Shown here: positions 43,975 through 52,920 of the stretch, in pieces
How positions within the stretch are numbered: position 1 is the stretch's first letter
Layout: each line of letters opens with the position of its first letter
Notes under the pieces: model-generated
Seen by the model: only the letters and a program-made list of their open reading frames with translations
The model's database searches: none
What the model was told of the DNA's origin: nothing
Assembly: GCF_025629245.1 (NCBI RefSeq)
Contig: NZ_JANZXN010000015.1
Location: 62,001 to 126,000 of the forward strand
Direction: 5' to 3'
Source: Natronobiforma cellulositropha
GTDB taxonomy: Archaea; Halobacteriota; Halobacteria; Halobacteriales; Natrialbaceae
DNA length: 64,000 bases
Position numbers and translations under genes: made by a program

Positions 43975-44080
43975 CGGGTTATGGAACGAGTGTAGAGTTC
44001 TCCTCACTCGTGTTATCCTTCGTTCTATCGGCAAACCTCTTCGAGGCGTAGACTCTCCGGAGTTCGGACGGGATAACCCG
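43975..44080. promoter_or_regulatory. PadR-gene upstream dyads
   Basis: CGGGTTAT (43975-43982) and ATAACCCG (44073-44080) form a wide 8-bp inverted repeat; the right arm sits directly upstream of the TATA box TATTTAT (44084-44090). Between them is a hairpin ACGAGTG...CACTCGT (43986-44011). PadR proteins bind palindromes, so autoregulation is plausible. Confidence 0.4.
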
Positions 44081-44126
44081 GAATATTTATTAAATTCCTA
44101 CAAGAAGTATGATCGGGACTTACCCA

Positions 44127-44402
44127 ATGTACGACTTGACAGGATTCCAGCGCGACTTACTCTACGTCGTCGCTGGGGAGGACGAACCGCACGGACTGGC
44201 GATCAAAGACCAACTGGAACAGTACTACGAGAAGGAGATCCACCACGGGCGACTCTACCCCAACCTCGATACGCTCGTCGATAAGGGTCTGGTCGAGAAG
44301 GGCCGACGTGACCGGCGGACGAACTTCTACACGATGACGCGGCGTGGACGCCGAGAACTCGAGGCACGCCGCGACTGGGAAGCCCAGTACGTCGACTTGT
44401 AA
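44127..44402 (+). CDS. PadR family transcriptional regulator
   Basis: A 91-residue PadR-type winged-helix protein: MYDLTGFQRDLLYVVAGEDE, GLAIKDQLEQYYEKEIHHGR, LYPNLDTLVDKGLVEKGRRD and NFYTMTRRGRRELEARRDWE. It lacks the C-terminal dimerisation helix of longer PadR members. I choose ATG 44127 because haloarchaeal homologs begin MYDLTGF and the TATA at 44084-44090 predicts a start near 44112; the upstream ATG at 44109 adds six residues and remains possible. Confidence 0.85.
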   Translation: MYDLTGFQRDLLYVVAGEDEPHGLAIKDQLEQYYEKEIHHGRLYPNLDTLVDKGLVEKGRRDRRTNFYTMTRRGRRELEARRDWEAQYVDL

Positions 44403-44523
44403 CGGTCCCGAGTGGGAACCGTACCGCGCTGGTCGTCGTCCGTCCCGCCAGCCGTCTACGTGTCGGTCCGGTACGTGATCGTCTCCCGGTTCGTTTATGT
44501 GCTCGAGCGGAGAATCGGGGGAA

Positions 44524-45822
44524 GTGAACGAGGTCGTCCTCCAGCTCGCCGACGCCCCGCTCGAGGAGTCCGTCGTCCGCATCGCGCTGGCCGGTGCGCT
44601 GGGAATGTTCCTCGGACTCGAGCGCGAGTGGTCACAGAAGTCGGCGGGCATCCGCACCTTCTCGCTCATCAGCCTCCTCGGCGCCGTCTTCACCGTGTTG
44701 GTGCTCGAGGCGAACGTCGGCGAGAGTCTCCTCCTCCTGGGTGGGCTGCTCGTCATCGTACAGGGGGTCCTCCTCGCCGTCCAGGGACTGCTCGGAGACG
44801 AGGACGAGGAGACCGGTCTCTCGCTGACGACCTCGGTGTCGATGCTGGTCGCCTACGGCGTCGGCGTCTTAGTCGCCGCAGGCTTCATCATCGAGGGGAT
44901 CACCGTCGCCGTCCTCTCCTCGCTCTTGCTCGTCCTCAAGCGCGAACTCCACGAGTTCGCCTGGGGTCTCTCACGCAAGGAGATGCGCGCGACCACCGAG
45001 TTCGCCATCCTCGCGTTCGTCATCTACCCGATTCTCCCCGCGACCGCGACGCTCGAGTTCGGCGAGACGGCGATCCCGCTCGAGCCACAGGTGATCTGGC
45101 TCATGGTCGTCGCCGTCGCGGGCATCGGCATCGTCAACTACGCTATCGTCTCGAGCTACGGCGGCCGGGGCATCGCCGTCACCGGCTTCTTCGGCGGGCT
45201 GGCTTCCTCGACGGCCGTCGTCGGAACGATGCTCGACCACGTCCGCCAGCGTCCCGAGGCGGCCTCCTACGCCGTCGCAGCGATTCTCCTCGCCGACGCG
45301 GCGATGGCCGCGCGAAACCTCGCCATCGCCGTCGCCTTCACCACCGGCAGCGGCGTCCCGGTACTCGTCCAGGCGGTCGTCCCGCTCGGTGCGGTCATCG
45401 TCCTCGCCTTCCTCATCGCCGGCCTGACCGCCGACTGGCGCGAGTCCTCGGCGATGGAACTCGAGAGTCCGTTCTCGATGAAGAATGCCTTAGGCTTCGG
45501 CGCGGTGTTCCTCGCCGTGCTCGTCTTCGGATCGCTCGCAGAGACCTGGTTCGGCACCCTCGGCTTCTACGTGACCGCCGTCGCGAGCGGTCTCGTCTCG
45601 AGTGCGGGGGCGACCACGTCCGCGGTCGTCCTCTACCGCGGTGGCCAGCTCGGCGGTCCCGAGGCGACGATCGCCATCTTACTCGCGACCGTCTCGAGCA
45701 TCGTCGTCAAGGCGCTGCTGGCTGCGACCTCGTCGAACACGCAGTTTCGGTACAAGGTCGCGGTCTACAGCGCGGTGTTGCTCGTCGGCGGTGCGCTCGC
45801 CTCGGTTGTCGTCGTGCTGTGA
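44524..45822 (+). CDS. MgtC/DUF4010 family membrane protein
   Basis: A 432-residue integral membrane protein. An N-terminal MgtC/SapB-like part (ALAGALGMFLGLEREWSQKS, IRTFSLISLLGAVFTVLVLE) is fused to a DUF4010 part (FAILAFVIYPILPATATLEF, VTGFFGGLASSTAVVGTMLD), with about 12 helices. The transported or sensed substrate is unknown. A TATA GTTTATG at 44493-44499 is 25-31 nt before the GTG at 44524, so I use that start; ATG 44497 overlaps the TATA box itself. Confidence 0.83.
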   Translation: MNEVVLQLADAPLEESVVRIALAGALGMFLGLEREWSQKSAGIRTFSLISLLGAVFTVLVLEANVGESLLLLGGLLVIVQGVLLAVQGLLGDEDEETGLSLTTSVSMLVAYGVGVLVAAGFIIEGITVAVLSSLLLVLKRELHEFAWGLSRKEMRATTEFAILAFVIYPILPATATLEFGETAIPLEPQVIWLMVVAVAGIGIVNYAIVSSYGGRGIAVTGFFGGLASSTAVVGTMLDHVRQRPEAASYAVAAILLADAAMAARNLAIAVAFTTGSGVPVLVQAVVPLGAVIVLAFLIAGLTADWRESSAMELESPFSMKNALGFGAVFLAVLVFGSLAETWFGTLGFYVTAVASGLVSSAGATTSAVVLYRGGQLGGPEATIAILLATVSSIVVKALLAATSSNTQFRYKVAVYSAVLLVGGALASVVVVL

Positions 45823-45870
45823 GTTCAGCGCGCGACGAACGTTTTAGCCGACGGGTCTCCTACACGACCT

Positions 45871-47202
45871 ATGGACCGCGACACGGCCGAACCGCAGGTA
45901 GACCACCTCCCCGGAGAGCGCGCTCGACGCTGGGTCGAGTACCACCACGCGTTCGCCGCCCCGAGCACCTACGTCTACGAGTTCGTCTGGGACCTCCAGG
46001 GACCTGCGGTCGGTCCCTTCTGTACCGACGTCGACGGCAACGTCCTCCTCGACTTTACGAGTCACGTCGCCTCAGCCCCGCTCGGCTACAACAATCCCGA
46101 GATCAGGGAGCGACTCGCGGCGCTCGACCTCCCCGATCCAACCAAAATCGCTGGCCAGGACTTCTACGTCAGCGGTGGCTGGCCGCCCGACGACCCCGAC
46201 TTTCCGGGTCCGACACAGCTGATGGACCGGCTGGTCGACCTCACGAGCCACTACGAGATGGATACCGTCTTCCTCTCGAACTCCGGAGCGGAAGCCGTCG
46301 AGAACGCCATCAAGATCTGCTACGCCGACGGCGGCCACCGCGCGGTCACCTTCGAAGGGGCGTTCCACGGCCGTACCCTCGGCGCACTCTCGCTCAACCG
46401 CTCGAAGGCCGTCCACCGACGGGGCTACCCCGAGGTTCCAGGGGTGATGAGCGTCCCCTACCCCTCGAGCGAGACCGAGTACGAGCAGCGGTGGCTGACG
46501 GACGGTCCCGGCGGCAACGTCCTCGCCGACAGACTCGACCCCGACGGGGGCGTCGTCGACCCCGACGAGGTCGCCTACCTCATCCTCGAACCCGTCCAGG
46601 GCGAGGGCGGCTACCGGCTGCCCCACCCCGAGTTCGCGCGCGACCTCGAGGCGATCCGTGAGCGCTACGGCGTAAAGATCGTCGCCGACGAGATCCAGTC
46701 CGGCCTGGGCCGGACGGGCGAGTGCTGGGGGGTCGACCACCTCGAGCTCACACCGGACGTGATCACCAGCGCGAAGGGGCTGCGCGTCGGCGCGACCATC
46801 TCCCGTTCGGACGTCTTCCCCGAGGAGGAGGCGCGTCTCTCCTCGACCTGGGGCGGGGGTGACTTCCTCGCTGCCTTACAGGGCGTGCTCACCATCGACG
46901 TGATCTCGGCTCCGGGACTGCTCGAGAACGTCCGCGAGCGCGGCCGGCAGTTCCACGAGTCGTTTACGGCGGCCGACCTCGAGTCGGTCGTCGACGTGCG
47001 CGGCCTGGGACTCATGGTCGCCCTCGAGTTCGACACCAAAGCGCGCCGCGACGCCGTGATCGAAGCCGCGTTGCGCCGGGGCGTCCTCACCCTCGGCTGT
47101 GGGCGCAAGACGCTGCGCCTGCTCCCGCCACTCGACGTGACCGACCGCGAGGTGGCACTCGGTGCGAGGCTCGTCCTCGATGCCATCGAAGCAGTCGAGT
47201 GA
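45871..47202 (+). CDS. Class III aminotransferase
   Basis: A 443-residue fold-type I PLP aminotransferase of the omega-amino-acid class: LSNSGAEAVENAIKICYADG (PLP phosphate loop), FEGAFHGRTLGALSL, LEPVQGEGGY, VADEIQSGLGRTG (Asp of the pyridine nitrogen) and the PLP lysine in ITSAKGLRVGA (Lys302). Relatives act on GABA, lysine epsilon-amino groups or acetylornithine; the sequence does not decide. It starts 48 bp after the DUF4010 gene. Confidence 0.9.
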   Translation: MDRDTAEPQVDHLPGERARRWVEYHHAFAAPSTYVYEFVWDLQGPAVGPFCTDVDGNVLLDFTSHVASAPLGYNNPEIRERLAALDLPDPTKIAGQDFYVSGGWPPDDPDFPGPTQLMDRLVDLTSHYEMDTVFLSNSGAEAVENAIKICYADGGHRAVTFEGAFHGRTLGALSLNRSKAVHRRGYPEVPGVMSVPYPSSETEYEQRWLTDGPGGNVLADRLDPDGGVVDPDEVAYLILEPVQGEGGYRLPHPEFARDLEAIRERYGVKIVADEIQSGLGRTGECWGVDHLELTPDVITSAKGLRVGATISRSDVFPEEEARLSSTWGGGDFLAALQGVLTIDVISAPGLLENVRERGRQFHESFTAADLESVVDVRGLGLMVALEFDTKARRDAVIEAALRRGVLTLGCGRKTLRLLPPLDVTDREVALGARLVLDAIEAVE

Positions 47203-47221
47203 CTGCGGGAACGCGCGAGCG

Positions 47222-47545
47222 TCAGAACCGGTAGCGGCGCTCGTCGTCGAGTTTCGGGTAGGTCTGGCCGCCAGCCATCTCCTGGAAAGTCATTCCCGTC
47301 AGGTACTCGTCGTAGGTGACGTCGTAGCCCGAGCGCAGGTGAAAGTCGAGTCTGCCGGTCTCGACCGTCGACTGAAAGAGCAGGTGAATCGCCCGACGGA
47401 CGAGTTCGTCGGTCTCCTCGGGTTCGAGTACCGTCTCCAACATCGCGAGTTCGGTTCGCGTCTCGCGGTCGAGCGAAGTCGTACACGTGTCGCCCAGGTC
47501 GCGGTAGGTGGCTTCGACGTCCTCGGTGAGATCCTCGAGACTCAT
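47222..47545 (-). CDS. Conserved haloarchaeal protein of unknown function
   Basis: A 107-residue protein, MSLEDLTEDVEATYRDLGDT, mostly helical, with ETVLEPEETDELVRRAIHLL and a C-terminal DEYLTGMTFQEMAGGQTYPK. I do not recognise a named family. Codon use (GC-rich third positions, acidic) fits a real gene. It converges with the aminotransferase and is divergent from mutY. Confidence 0.7.
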   Translation of the reverse strand: MSLEDLTEDVEATYRDLGDTCTTSLDRETRTELAMLETVLEPEETDELVRRAIHLLFQSTVETGRLDFHLRSGYDVTYDEYLTGMTFQEMAGGQTYPKLDDERRYRF

Positions 47546-47637
47546 ACCGGCCCGTATCCGGGCAGGCACCGAGTTCCTTCCGGTCGAGCGCGGGCAACCA
47601 GCAACCCTAAACGACGGCCTTCCCAACGGTCGAGGCG

Positions 47638-48564
47638 ATGAGCGACGCCGACGGCGAGGACTGGACGCTTCCCGAGACGCTCGAGGCGGTGCAGACGGCG
47701 CTGGTCGAGTGGTACGAGGCGGACCACCGATCCTATCCGTGGCGCGAGACCGACGACCCCTACGCGATTCTCGTCTGCGAAGTGATGAGCCAGCAGACCC
47801 AACTCGAGCGCGTCGAGACCGCGTGGGCGGCCTTCCTCGAGCGGTGGCCGACGACGGCCGACCTGGCGGCGGCAGCACGCGCCGATGTCGTCGGCTTCTG
47901 GAGCAGCCACAGCCTCGGCTACAACAACCGTGCGAAGTACCTCCACGAAGCGGCCAGACAGGTCGAAGGCGAGTTCGACGGTGAATTTCCGGAGACGCCC
48001 GAGGGGTTACAGGAACTCATGGGCGTCGGTCCCTACACCGCGAACGCGGTCGCGAGTTTCGCGTTCGACAACGGTGACGCGGTCGTCGACACGAACGTCA
48101 AACGCGTCTGTTACCGGGCCTTCTCGGTTCCCGACGACGACGGTGCGTTCGAGCGAGCGGCGAACACACTGCTCCCGGCGGGACGCTCGCGCGTCTGGAA
48201 CAACGCGATCATGGAACTCGGCGGCGTCGTCTGCCGGAAGCGCCCGCGGTGCGACGAGGGGGGCTGTCCGTGGCGCGAGTGGTGTGACGCCTACGAGTCG
48301 GGTGATTTCACCGCCCCCGACGTGCCCACACAGTCGGCGTTCGAAGGCAGTCGCCGCCAGTTCCGCGGCCGCGTGATCAGGACGCTCGACGAGTACGACG
48401 AACTCACCCTCGACACCCTCGGCCACCGCATCCGCGTCGACTACACGCCGGACGGCGAGTACGGCCGCGACTGGCTCTCCGAGCTCCTCACGGACCTCGC
48501 AGACGACGACCTGGTGACGCTCACAGAGCGAGACGGCGACACCGTCGCACGGCTCCGCCGGTGA
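47638..48564 (+). CDS. mutY: A/G-specific adenine DNA glycosylase
   Basis: A 308-residue MutY. It has the catalytic Glu48 in LVCEVMSQQTQL, the helix-hairpin-helix LMGVGPYTANAVASF, catalytic Asp151 in VVDTNVKRVC and a [4Fe-4S] loop with Cys199, 205, 210 and 216. The cluster spacing C-x5-C-x4-C-x5-C differs from the common C-x6-C-x2-C-x5-C. It removes adenine opposite 8-oxoguanine. The C-terminal MutT-like domain of bacterial MutY is replaced by about 85 residues with a winged-helix-like look. Confidence 0.92.
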   Translation: MSDADGEDWTLPETLEAVQTALVEWYEADHRSYPWRETDDPYAILVCEVMSQQTQLERVETAWAAFLERWPTTADLAAAARADVVGFWSSHSLGYNNRAKYLHEAARQVEGEFDGEFPETPEGLQELMGVGPYTANAVASFAFDNGDAVVDTNVKRVCYRAFSVPDDDGAFERAANTLLPAGRSRVWNNAIMELGGVVCRKRPRCDEGGCPWREWCDAYESGDFTAPDVPTQSAFEGSRRQFRGRVIRTLDEYDELTLDTLGHRIRVDYTPDGEYGRDWLSELLTDLADDDLVTLTERDGDTVARLRR

Positions 48565-48644
48565 CCCTCTCCACTCGAGTCGCGTTCGACGCGTGACGGT
48601 CGCCAGACGACTCATTTTTCACGCGCGCACTCGAGCGAACCGAT

Positions 48645-49262
48645 ATGAGCACTGACAATCGAGACGCTGTAACCGAAGACGCCCTCCGCGTCGTCGCAAT
48701 CTCCGGCAGCCTCCGTGACGGCAGTTACACCACCCTCGCACTCGAGCGCGCACTCGAGGAAGCCGAACGCGGCGGTGCCGAAACCGATCTGATCGACCTC
48801 GGCGACCTCGAGTTGCCCGCGTACGACCCGGACGTCGAACGCTCCGCTGCGGGTGACGCAGACGAACTGGTCGAGCGCGTCCTCGCCGCCGACGCCATCC
48901 TCCTCGGCTCACCGATGTACCACGGCTCGTTCTCCTCGCCGTTGAAGACCGCCATCGACTACTGTGGCTTCGACGAGTTCGAGGGCAAGACCGTCGGCTT
49001 ACTCGCCGTCGCGGGTGGCTCGTTCCCGGTGACGACGCTCGAGCACCTGCGCTCTGTGTGTCGCTCGCTGAACGCGTGGGTGATTCCTCACCAGGCGGCG
49101 GTATCGAACTCACACGCGGCGTTCGACGACGGCGAGTTCGCCGACGCCGACCTCGAAGAACGGGTCGCGAAACTCGGCCGCCAGGCGGTCCAGTTCGCCC
49201 GGATCGAACCCGACTCGTTCTCGTTCGAGAGCGAACAGAACGTCGGCGCGGTCGGCCGCTGA
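48645..49262 (+). CDS. NADPH-dependent FMN reductase
   Basis: A 205-residue flavodoxin-fold reductase: VVAISGSLRDGSYTTLAL (FMN phosphate loop), LGSPMYHGSFSSPLKTAIDY (FMN ring loop) and LLAVAGGSFPVTTLEHLRSV. It probably reduces FMN, quinones or similar acceptors with NAD(P)H. A CATTTTTCAC element lies about 25-35 nt upstream. It converges with the next membrane-protein gene, one base from its stop. Confidence 0.9.
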   Translation: MSTDNRDAVTEDALRVVAISGSLRDGSYTTLALERALEEAERGGAETDLIDLGDLELPAYDPDVERSAAGDADELVERVLAADAILLGSPMYHGSFSSPLKTAIDYCGFDEFEGKTVGLLAVAGGSFPVTTLEHLRSVCRSLNAWVIPHQAAVSNSHAAFDDGEFADADLEERVAKLGRQAVQFARIEPDSFSFESEQNVGAVGR

Positions 49263-49263
49263 G

Positions 49264-49923
49264 TCAGCTCTCGAGTGCCCGAGCGATGCGCTGTTGCTGG
49301 CCGAGGAACGAGCAGACGCCGTAGCTCGCCAGACCCACGGCTAGACCGCCGATCTCCAGTGCGAGCGTGAGGTCACCGACCGGGACGTAGGCGACGACGA
49401 GTCGCCAGTCGAGAAACCAGGTCGCAGCCAGGAGGAGACTCGCCCCGGCGGCGACGACCACACCCGCGGCGACGGTCTTCACGGCGTCAGTGAGCGAGGG
49501 CCACCCCCCGCTCGCGCCGTACCACCGGCGCTCGAGCGAGAACTGCAGCGACAGCGTCGACGCCAGGAGCGCGAACGCGACGAGGATACCGTTCTGGCCA
49601 CCGACCAGTTCGGCAGCCACCAGCCAGGTGAGCCAGCACGTCGCGAGGACGAGTGCGAGAGCGAAGCGAATCGGTTCCGAGGCGTCTCGCGACCGGCGAC
49701 CCGCGACGGCGTCGAACACGCCGGTCCGGACCAGCGAACCGAACAGCAAGACACCGAGACCGGCCAGCGCGGTGAAGAGCGTTCGCGTCTCGACGACGAC
49801 CAGCACGAACCAGAGTCCGACCGCGGCCGCCTCGACGGTGGCCGCAGAGAGGGCGCTCGTGACGCCGACGAGACGACGCTGTGTCGCCCGTCCGAGCACG
49901 TCCGGTCGCCGAATCACGTCCAT
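49264..49923 (-). CDS. Multi-pass membrane protein, haloarchaeal
   Basis: A 219-residue hydrophobic protein with about six membrane helices, e.g. VEAAAVGLWFVLVVVETRTL, FALALVLATCWLTWLVAAEL, VKTVAAGVVVAAGASLLLAA and IGGLAVGLASYGVCSFLGQQ. It carries no transport signature and no recognised family. The start is set at the ATG 49923; a GTG one codon earlier is possible. Confidence 0.7.
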   Translation of the reverse strand: MDVIRRPDVLGRATQRRLVGVTSALSAATVEAAAVGLWFVLVVVETRTLFTALAGLGVLLFGSLVRTGVFDAVAGRRSRDASEPIRFALALVLATCWLTWLVAAELVGGQNGILVAFALLASTLSLQFSLERRWYGASGGWPSLTDAVKTVAAGVVVAAGASLLLAATWFLDWRLVVAYVPVGDLTLALEIGGLAVGLASYGVCSFLGQQQRIARALES

Positions 49924-50180
49924 CACCCGGGTTTCGAAGTCGGCCGGTTTCGTTATGCAATCCTTTCGGCGCTCGAGCCACCGTCACACTCGCGTCGCAT
50001 CTCTCTCGCTCACCGCACGTCGTCTACGGTCGGATTGACAACGGCTATAATGTCGGATTTCCCCAGTTCACTCGTGAACGAAGCGGTCGATCGCTCGAGC
50101 GGGCCGGCGCAGTTCCTCCCCACTCGTCCCGAGACGGCCGCTCGCCGGACGGCCGAGTCTGGCGCGCACCCCGAGAACGC

Positions 50181-50795
50181 ATGACGAAGTGGATCGAGAA
50201 CCCCGAAGGCGGCCGCGACCGCGGGCCGAGAGCGATGGCTCGAGCGTGGCTCGAGGTACTGGTCCGTCCGGGTCGCTTCTTCCGGACCGGGGTCGCACCG
50301 GGCGATCAGGCACCGGGGCTGACGTTCTTCATGGCCGTCGTCCTGGTCGTCGAGACGACGCGGTATCTCACCGAGCCAGGTGTCTACCCCGCACTCGGGG
50401 TCCGGTTCCCGCTCGAGATGCTCTTCTGGCTGGGACTCGTCGTCTTCCTCGTCGCCCCGCTCGGCTTACACGCCGTCGCGGCCCTCCAGACGCTGTGTCT
50501 GCTGCTGACGGTGGACGACCGGGCGGGGATCAGCCAGACCGTCCAGGTACTCGCCTACTCGAGTGCGCCGTGTGTCCTCGCCGGGGTAGCAGTTCCCGAA
50601 CTTCGGCTCCTCTGTGGGATCTACGCGAGCGCGTTGCTCGTCTACGGACTGTCGATCGTCCACGGCACCTCGCTCGCTCGCGCGGCAGTCGCCGGCTCGA
50701 TTCCCGCGCTCTTCCTCTACGGCTACGGGTTTCGTGCCGTCGCCGCGGCTACCGAGATAGCCGTGTCGCTCCCCCTCGCGGCAGCCACTCCGTGA
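50181..50795 (+). CDS. YIP1-family membrane protein
   Basis: A 204-residue protein starting MTKWIENPEGGRDRGPRAMA, then WLEVLVRPGRFFRTGVAPGD and five hydrophobic helices (LTFFMAVVLVVETTRYL, MLFWLGLVVFLVAPLGLHAV, LLCGIYASALLVYGLSIVHG). This is the haloarchaeal YIP1-like layout with a conserved RPxRFF motif before the first helix. The function is unknown. The ATG 50181 follows the family; upstream frame is basic and not conserved. Confidence 0.8.
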   Translation: MTKWIENPEGGRDRGPRAMARAWLEVLVRPGRFFRTGVAPGDQAPGLTFFMAVVLVVETTRYLTEPGVYPALGVRFPLEMLFWLGLVVFLVAPLGLHAVAALQTLCLLLTVDDRAGISQTVQVLAYSSAPCVLAGVAVPELRLLCGIYASALLVYGLSIVHGTSLARAAVAGSIPALFLYGYGFRAVAAATEIAVSLPLAAATP

Positions 50796-51007
50796 CGTCT
50801 TTCGGCGTACGTCTCGGATACGTCATACTTCTGTGACCGGTTTCGTTCGTTCATCGTGTTCAGATCCGCTCGAGCGTGGCGCCGGAGCGTAGTATTGTAT
50901 TACCGGGACGGCGGCCGGCCGGTACGAACTGCTTACCCGATTTCGAGCGCGGAAAACTGATTGAAACATTGGACAGACCTATTTACAGTGATGTGGTCGA
51001 GCGCAAT

Positions 51008-51607
51008 ATGGCCGAAAGCCAACAAGAAGAGGCGACCCTGTCGCACCTCGTCGTGAAGGAGGCGGTGAGCAAGGGCATGGACTCCTCGCTCAGAGAGTCG
51101 ATCGTCGAAGCCGTCGAGGAAGCCGACGGTCCCCGTTCGAGTTCTTCGAAGCAATTCCCGCTCGTCGGCATCCTCGTCGGTCTCGCCGGTGGAATCGGCT
51201 ACCTGCTGGGATCGAAAGGCGAACTTCCGAGCACCGACGCGCTCGGTCTCGAGGGGGAGACGACACCCACGGGCGAGGACGTTCTCGAGAAGAAAGCAGA
51301 GATGACCGAGGCGGTGAGCGAAGAACTCGACGACGACCCGGAAGAAGCGGAGACGGAGGCATCCGGTGGCCGACTCCGCAGGCTCGTTCTCGTCCTGGCA
51401 GTCGTCGCCGGGGCGGTAGCGATCCGCCGACGCATGCAGGCGGACGACGAAGACGAGTGGGAACCGATCGAGGAGTTCGAAACGGCCGTGATCTCCGACA
51501 GTGACGAGGAGGAAGAGGCAGGTGAGGAGTCCGAAGCAGCCGACTCCGAAACCGACTCGACGGACGAAGAGCGCGCGGACGTCGCCGACGAGGACGAAGA
51601 GGAGTAA
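51008..51607 (+). CDS. Acidic two-helix membrane protein
   Basis: A 199-residue protein. The N-terminal 45 residues are soluble and helical (VVKEAVSKGMDSSLRESIVE). A glycine-rich membrane helix follows (FPLVGILVGLAGGIGYLLGS, about 49-68), then an acidic loop, a second helix (LRRLVLVLAVVAGAVAI, about 126-142), and a Glu/Asp-rich tail of 50 residues. A TATA CTATTTAC at 50979-50986 gives a leaderless start. No family is recognised; it shares its style with the acidic operon at 52921-56093. Confidence 0.7.
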   Translation: MAESQQEEATLSHLVVKEAVSKGMDSSLRESIVEAVEEADGPRSSSSKQFPLVGILVGLAGGIGYLLGSKGELPSTDALGLEGETTPTGEDVLEKKAEMTEAVSEELDDDPEEAETEASGGRLRRLVLVLAVVAGAVAIRRRMQADDEDEWEPIEEFETAVISDSDEEEEAGEESEAADSETDSTDEERADVADEDEEE

Positions 51608-51779
51608 CTCGGTTCGACACACCTCTCGCACTGAAATCACGCTCTTTCCGAGGCGGTGACCGTCGTCGATCAGCGCTCCGGACTCGTCGTCTCCCCTCTC
51701 GTCGTGGCCGCAGGTGTCCGTACTCGATCTCACTCGAGTGACGAAGGAGCTAAGGAGCAGACGGCGACACAGAGAAACG

Positions 51780-52841
51780 ATGGAGACGACCCACCGGGTC
51801 ATCGTCGGCGACTCGCGCGACCTCTCGAGTGTCGCCGACGAGTCGGTCGATCTCGTGGTCACCTCGCCGCCGTACCCGATGATCGAGCTCTGGGACGACC
51901 TGTTCGCGTCGCTCGACCCCGCCATCGGCGAGGCGCTCGAAGCGGGCGAAGGCCAGGCGGCGTTCGACGGGATGCACGCACAGCTCGAACGCGTCTGGGA
52001 CGAACTCGAACGCGTGCTCGTCGACGGCGGTATCGCCTGTATCAACGTCGGTGACGCGACGCGCACGCTCGACGGTAGCTTCCGCGTCTATCCGAACCAC
52101 GCGCGGATACTCGAGTCGTTCACCGACCGCGGGTTCGACCCGCTGCCTGACGTCCTCTGGCGCAAGCCCGCCAACAGCGCGGCGAAGTTCATGGGCAGCG
52201 GGATGATCCCGCCCAACGCCTACGTCACGCTCGAGCACGAGTACGTGCTACTCTTTCGGAAGGGCGCGACGAGTCGCTCGTTTTCGGCCGGAGCCGACTG
52301 CCGCTACGAGGCGGCGTACTTCTGGGAGGAGCGAAACCGCTGGTTCTCGGACCTCTGGACGGACGTCCGCGGCGAACTCCAGGCGCTCGAGGGCGACGAC
52401 GTGCGCGAGCGCTCGGCCGCCTACCCGCTCGAGATTCCGTACCGACTCGTCTGTATGTACTCGACCTACGGCGACACCGTCCTCGACCCGTTCTGGGGGA
52501 CCGGCACGACCTCGCTCGCGGCGATGTGTGCGGGCCGGCACTCCGTCGGCTGCGAGCTCGAGTCGGCGTTCGTCTCACGCTTCGAGGAGACCGTCGACGA
52601 GACGCCCTCGCTCTCGCGAGCGGTCGCTCGAGCGCGTCTCGAGAGCCACCGTTCGTTCGTCGAGGAGCGCACGGCGAGCGGTGACGAACCGGCGTACCGA
52701 GCCGAGCACTACGACCTGCCTGTCGTGACGAAGATGGAACGCCACATCCGTTTCTACGCCGTCGACGAGGTCGTGTCCGTCGACGACGGCTACCGACTGC
52801 ACCACACACCCGTCGAGGACATCCCTCGAGAGGGGACCTGA
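51780..52841 (+). CDS. zim: CTAG-specific N4-cytosine DNA methyltransferase Zim
   Basis: A 353-residue DNA methyltransferase of the beta order: catalytic motif IV VVTSPPYPMIELWDDLF (residues 27-43) comes first and the SAM motif I DPFWGTGTTSLAAM near residue 240. SPPYPMI followed by WD is, as I recall, characteristic of the MthZI/MjaI group that modifies CTAG, called Zim in haloarchaea, where it is an orphan enzyme without a restriction partner. No endonuclease is adjacent here. The ATG 51780 matches the family start. Confidence 0.85.
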   Translation: METTHRVIVGDSRDLSSVADESVDLVVTSPPYPMIELWDDLFASLDPAIGEALEAGEGQAAFDGMHAQLERVWDELERVLVDGGIACINVGDATRTLDGSFRVYPNHARILESFTDRGFDPLPDVLWRKPANSAAKFMGSGMIPPNAYVTLEHEYVLLFRKGATSRSFSAGADCRYEAAYFWEERNRWFSDLWTDVRGELQALEGDDVRERSAAYPLEIPYRLVCMYSTYGDTVLDPFWGTGTTSLAAMCAGRHSVGCELESAFVSRFEETVDETPSLSRAVARARLESHRSFVEERTASGDEPAYRAEHYDLPVVTKMERHIRFYAVDEVVSVDDGYRLHHTPVEDIPREGT

Positions 52842-52920
52842 GACCGGCGTCAGCCTCTCACGCACACGCAAGCCTAACTACCACGCACCGGCGTGGTGTG
52901 TGACGTACTGGTTTTCGGCC

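Larger units (their letters stand above)
43455..44126. other. Long intergenic region with hairpins and a possible RNA gene
   Basis: No protein gene is credible in these 672 bp. It holds a terminator-like hairpin (43492-43516), a promoter with a two-hairpin RNA (43713-43836), and dyads upstream of the PadR gene, listed separately. Confidence 0.6.

Noticed and set aside
43754-44284. 176-codon frame spanning the gap before and into the PadR gene
   Set aside because: Basic and Arg-rich, crosses the PadR promoter, and overlaps the PadR gene out of frame.
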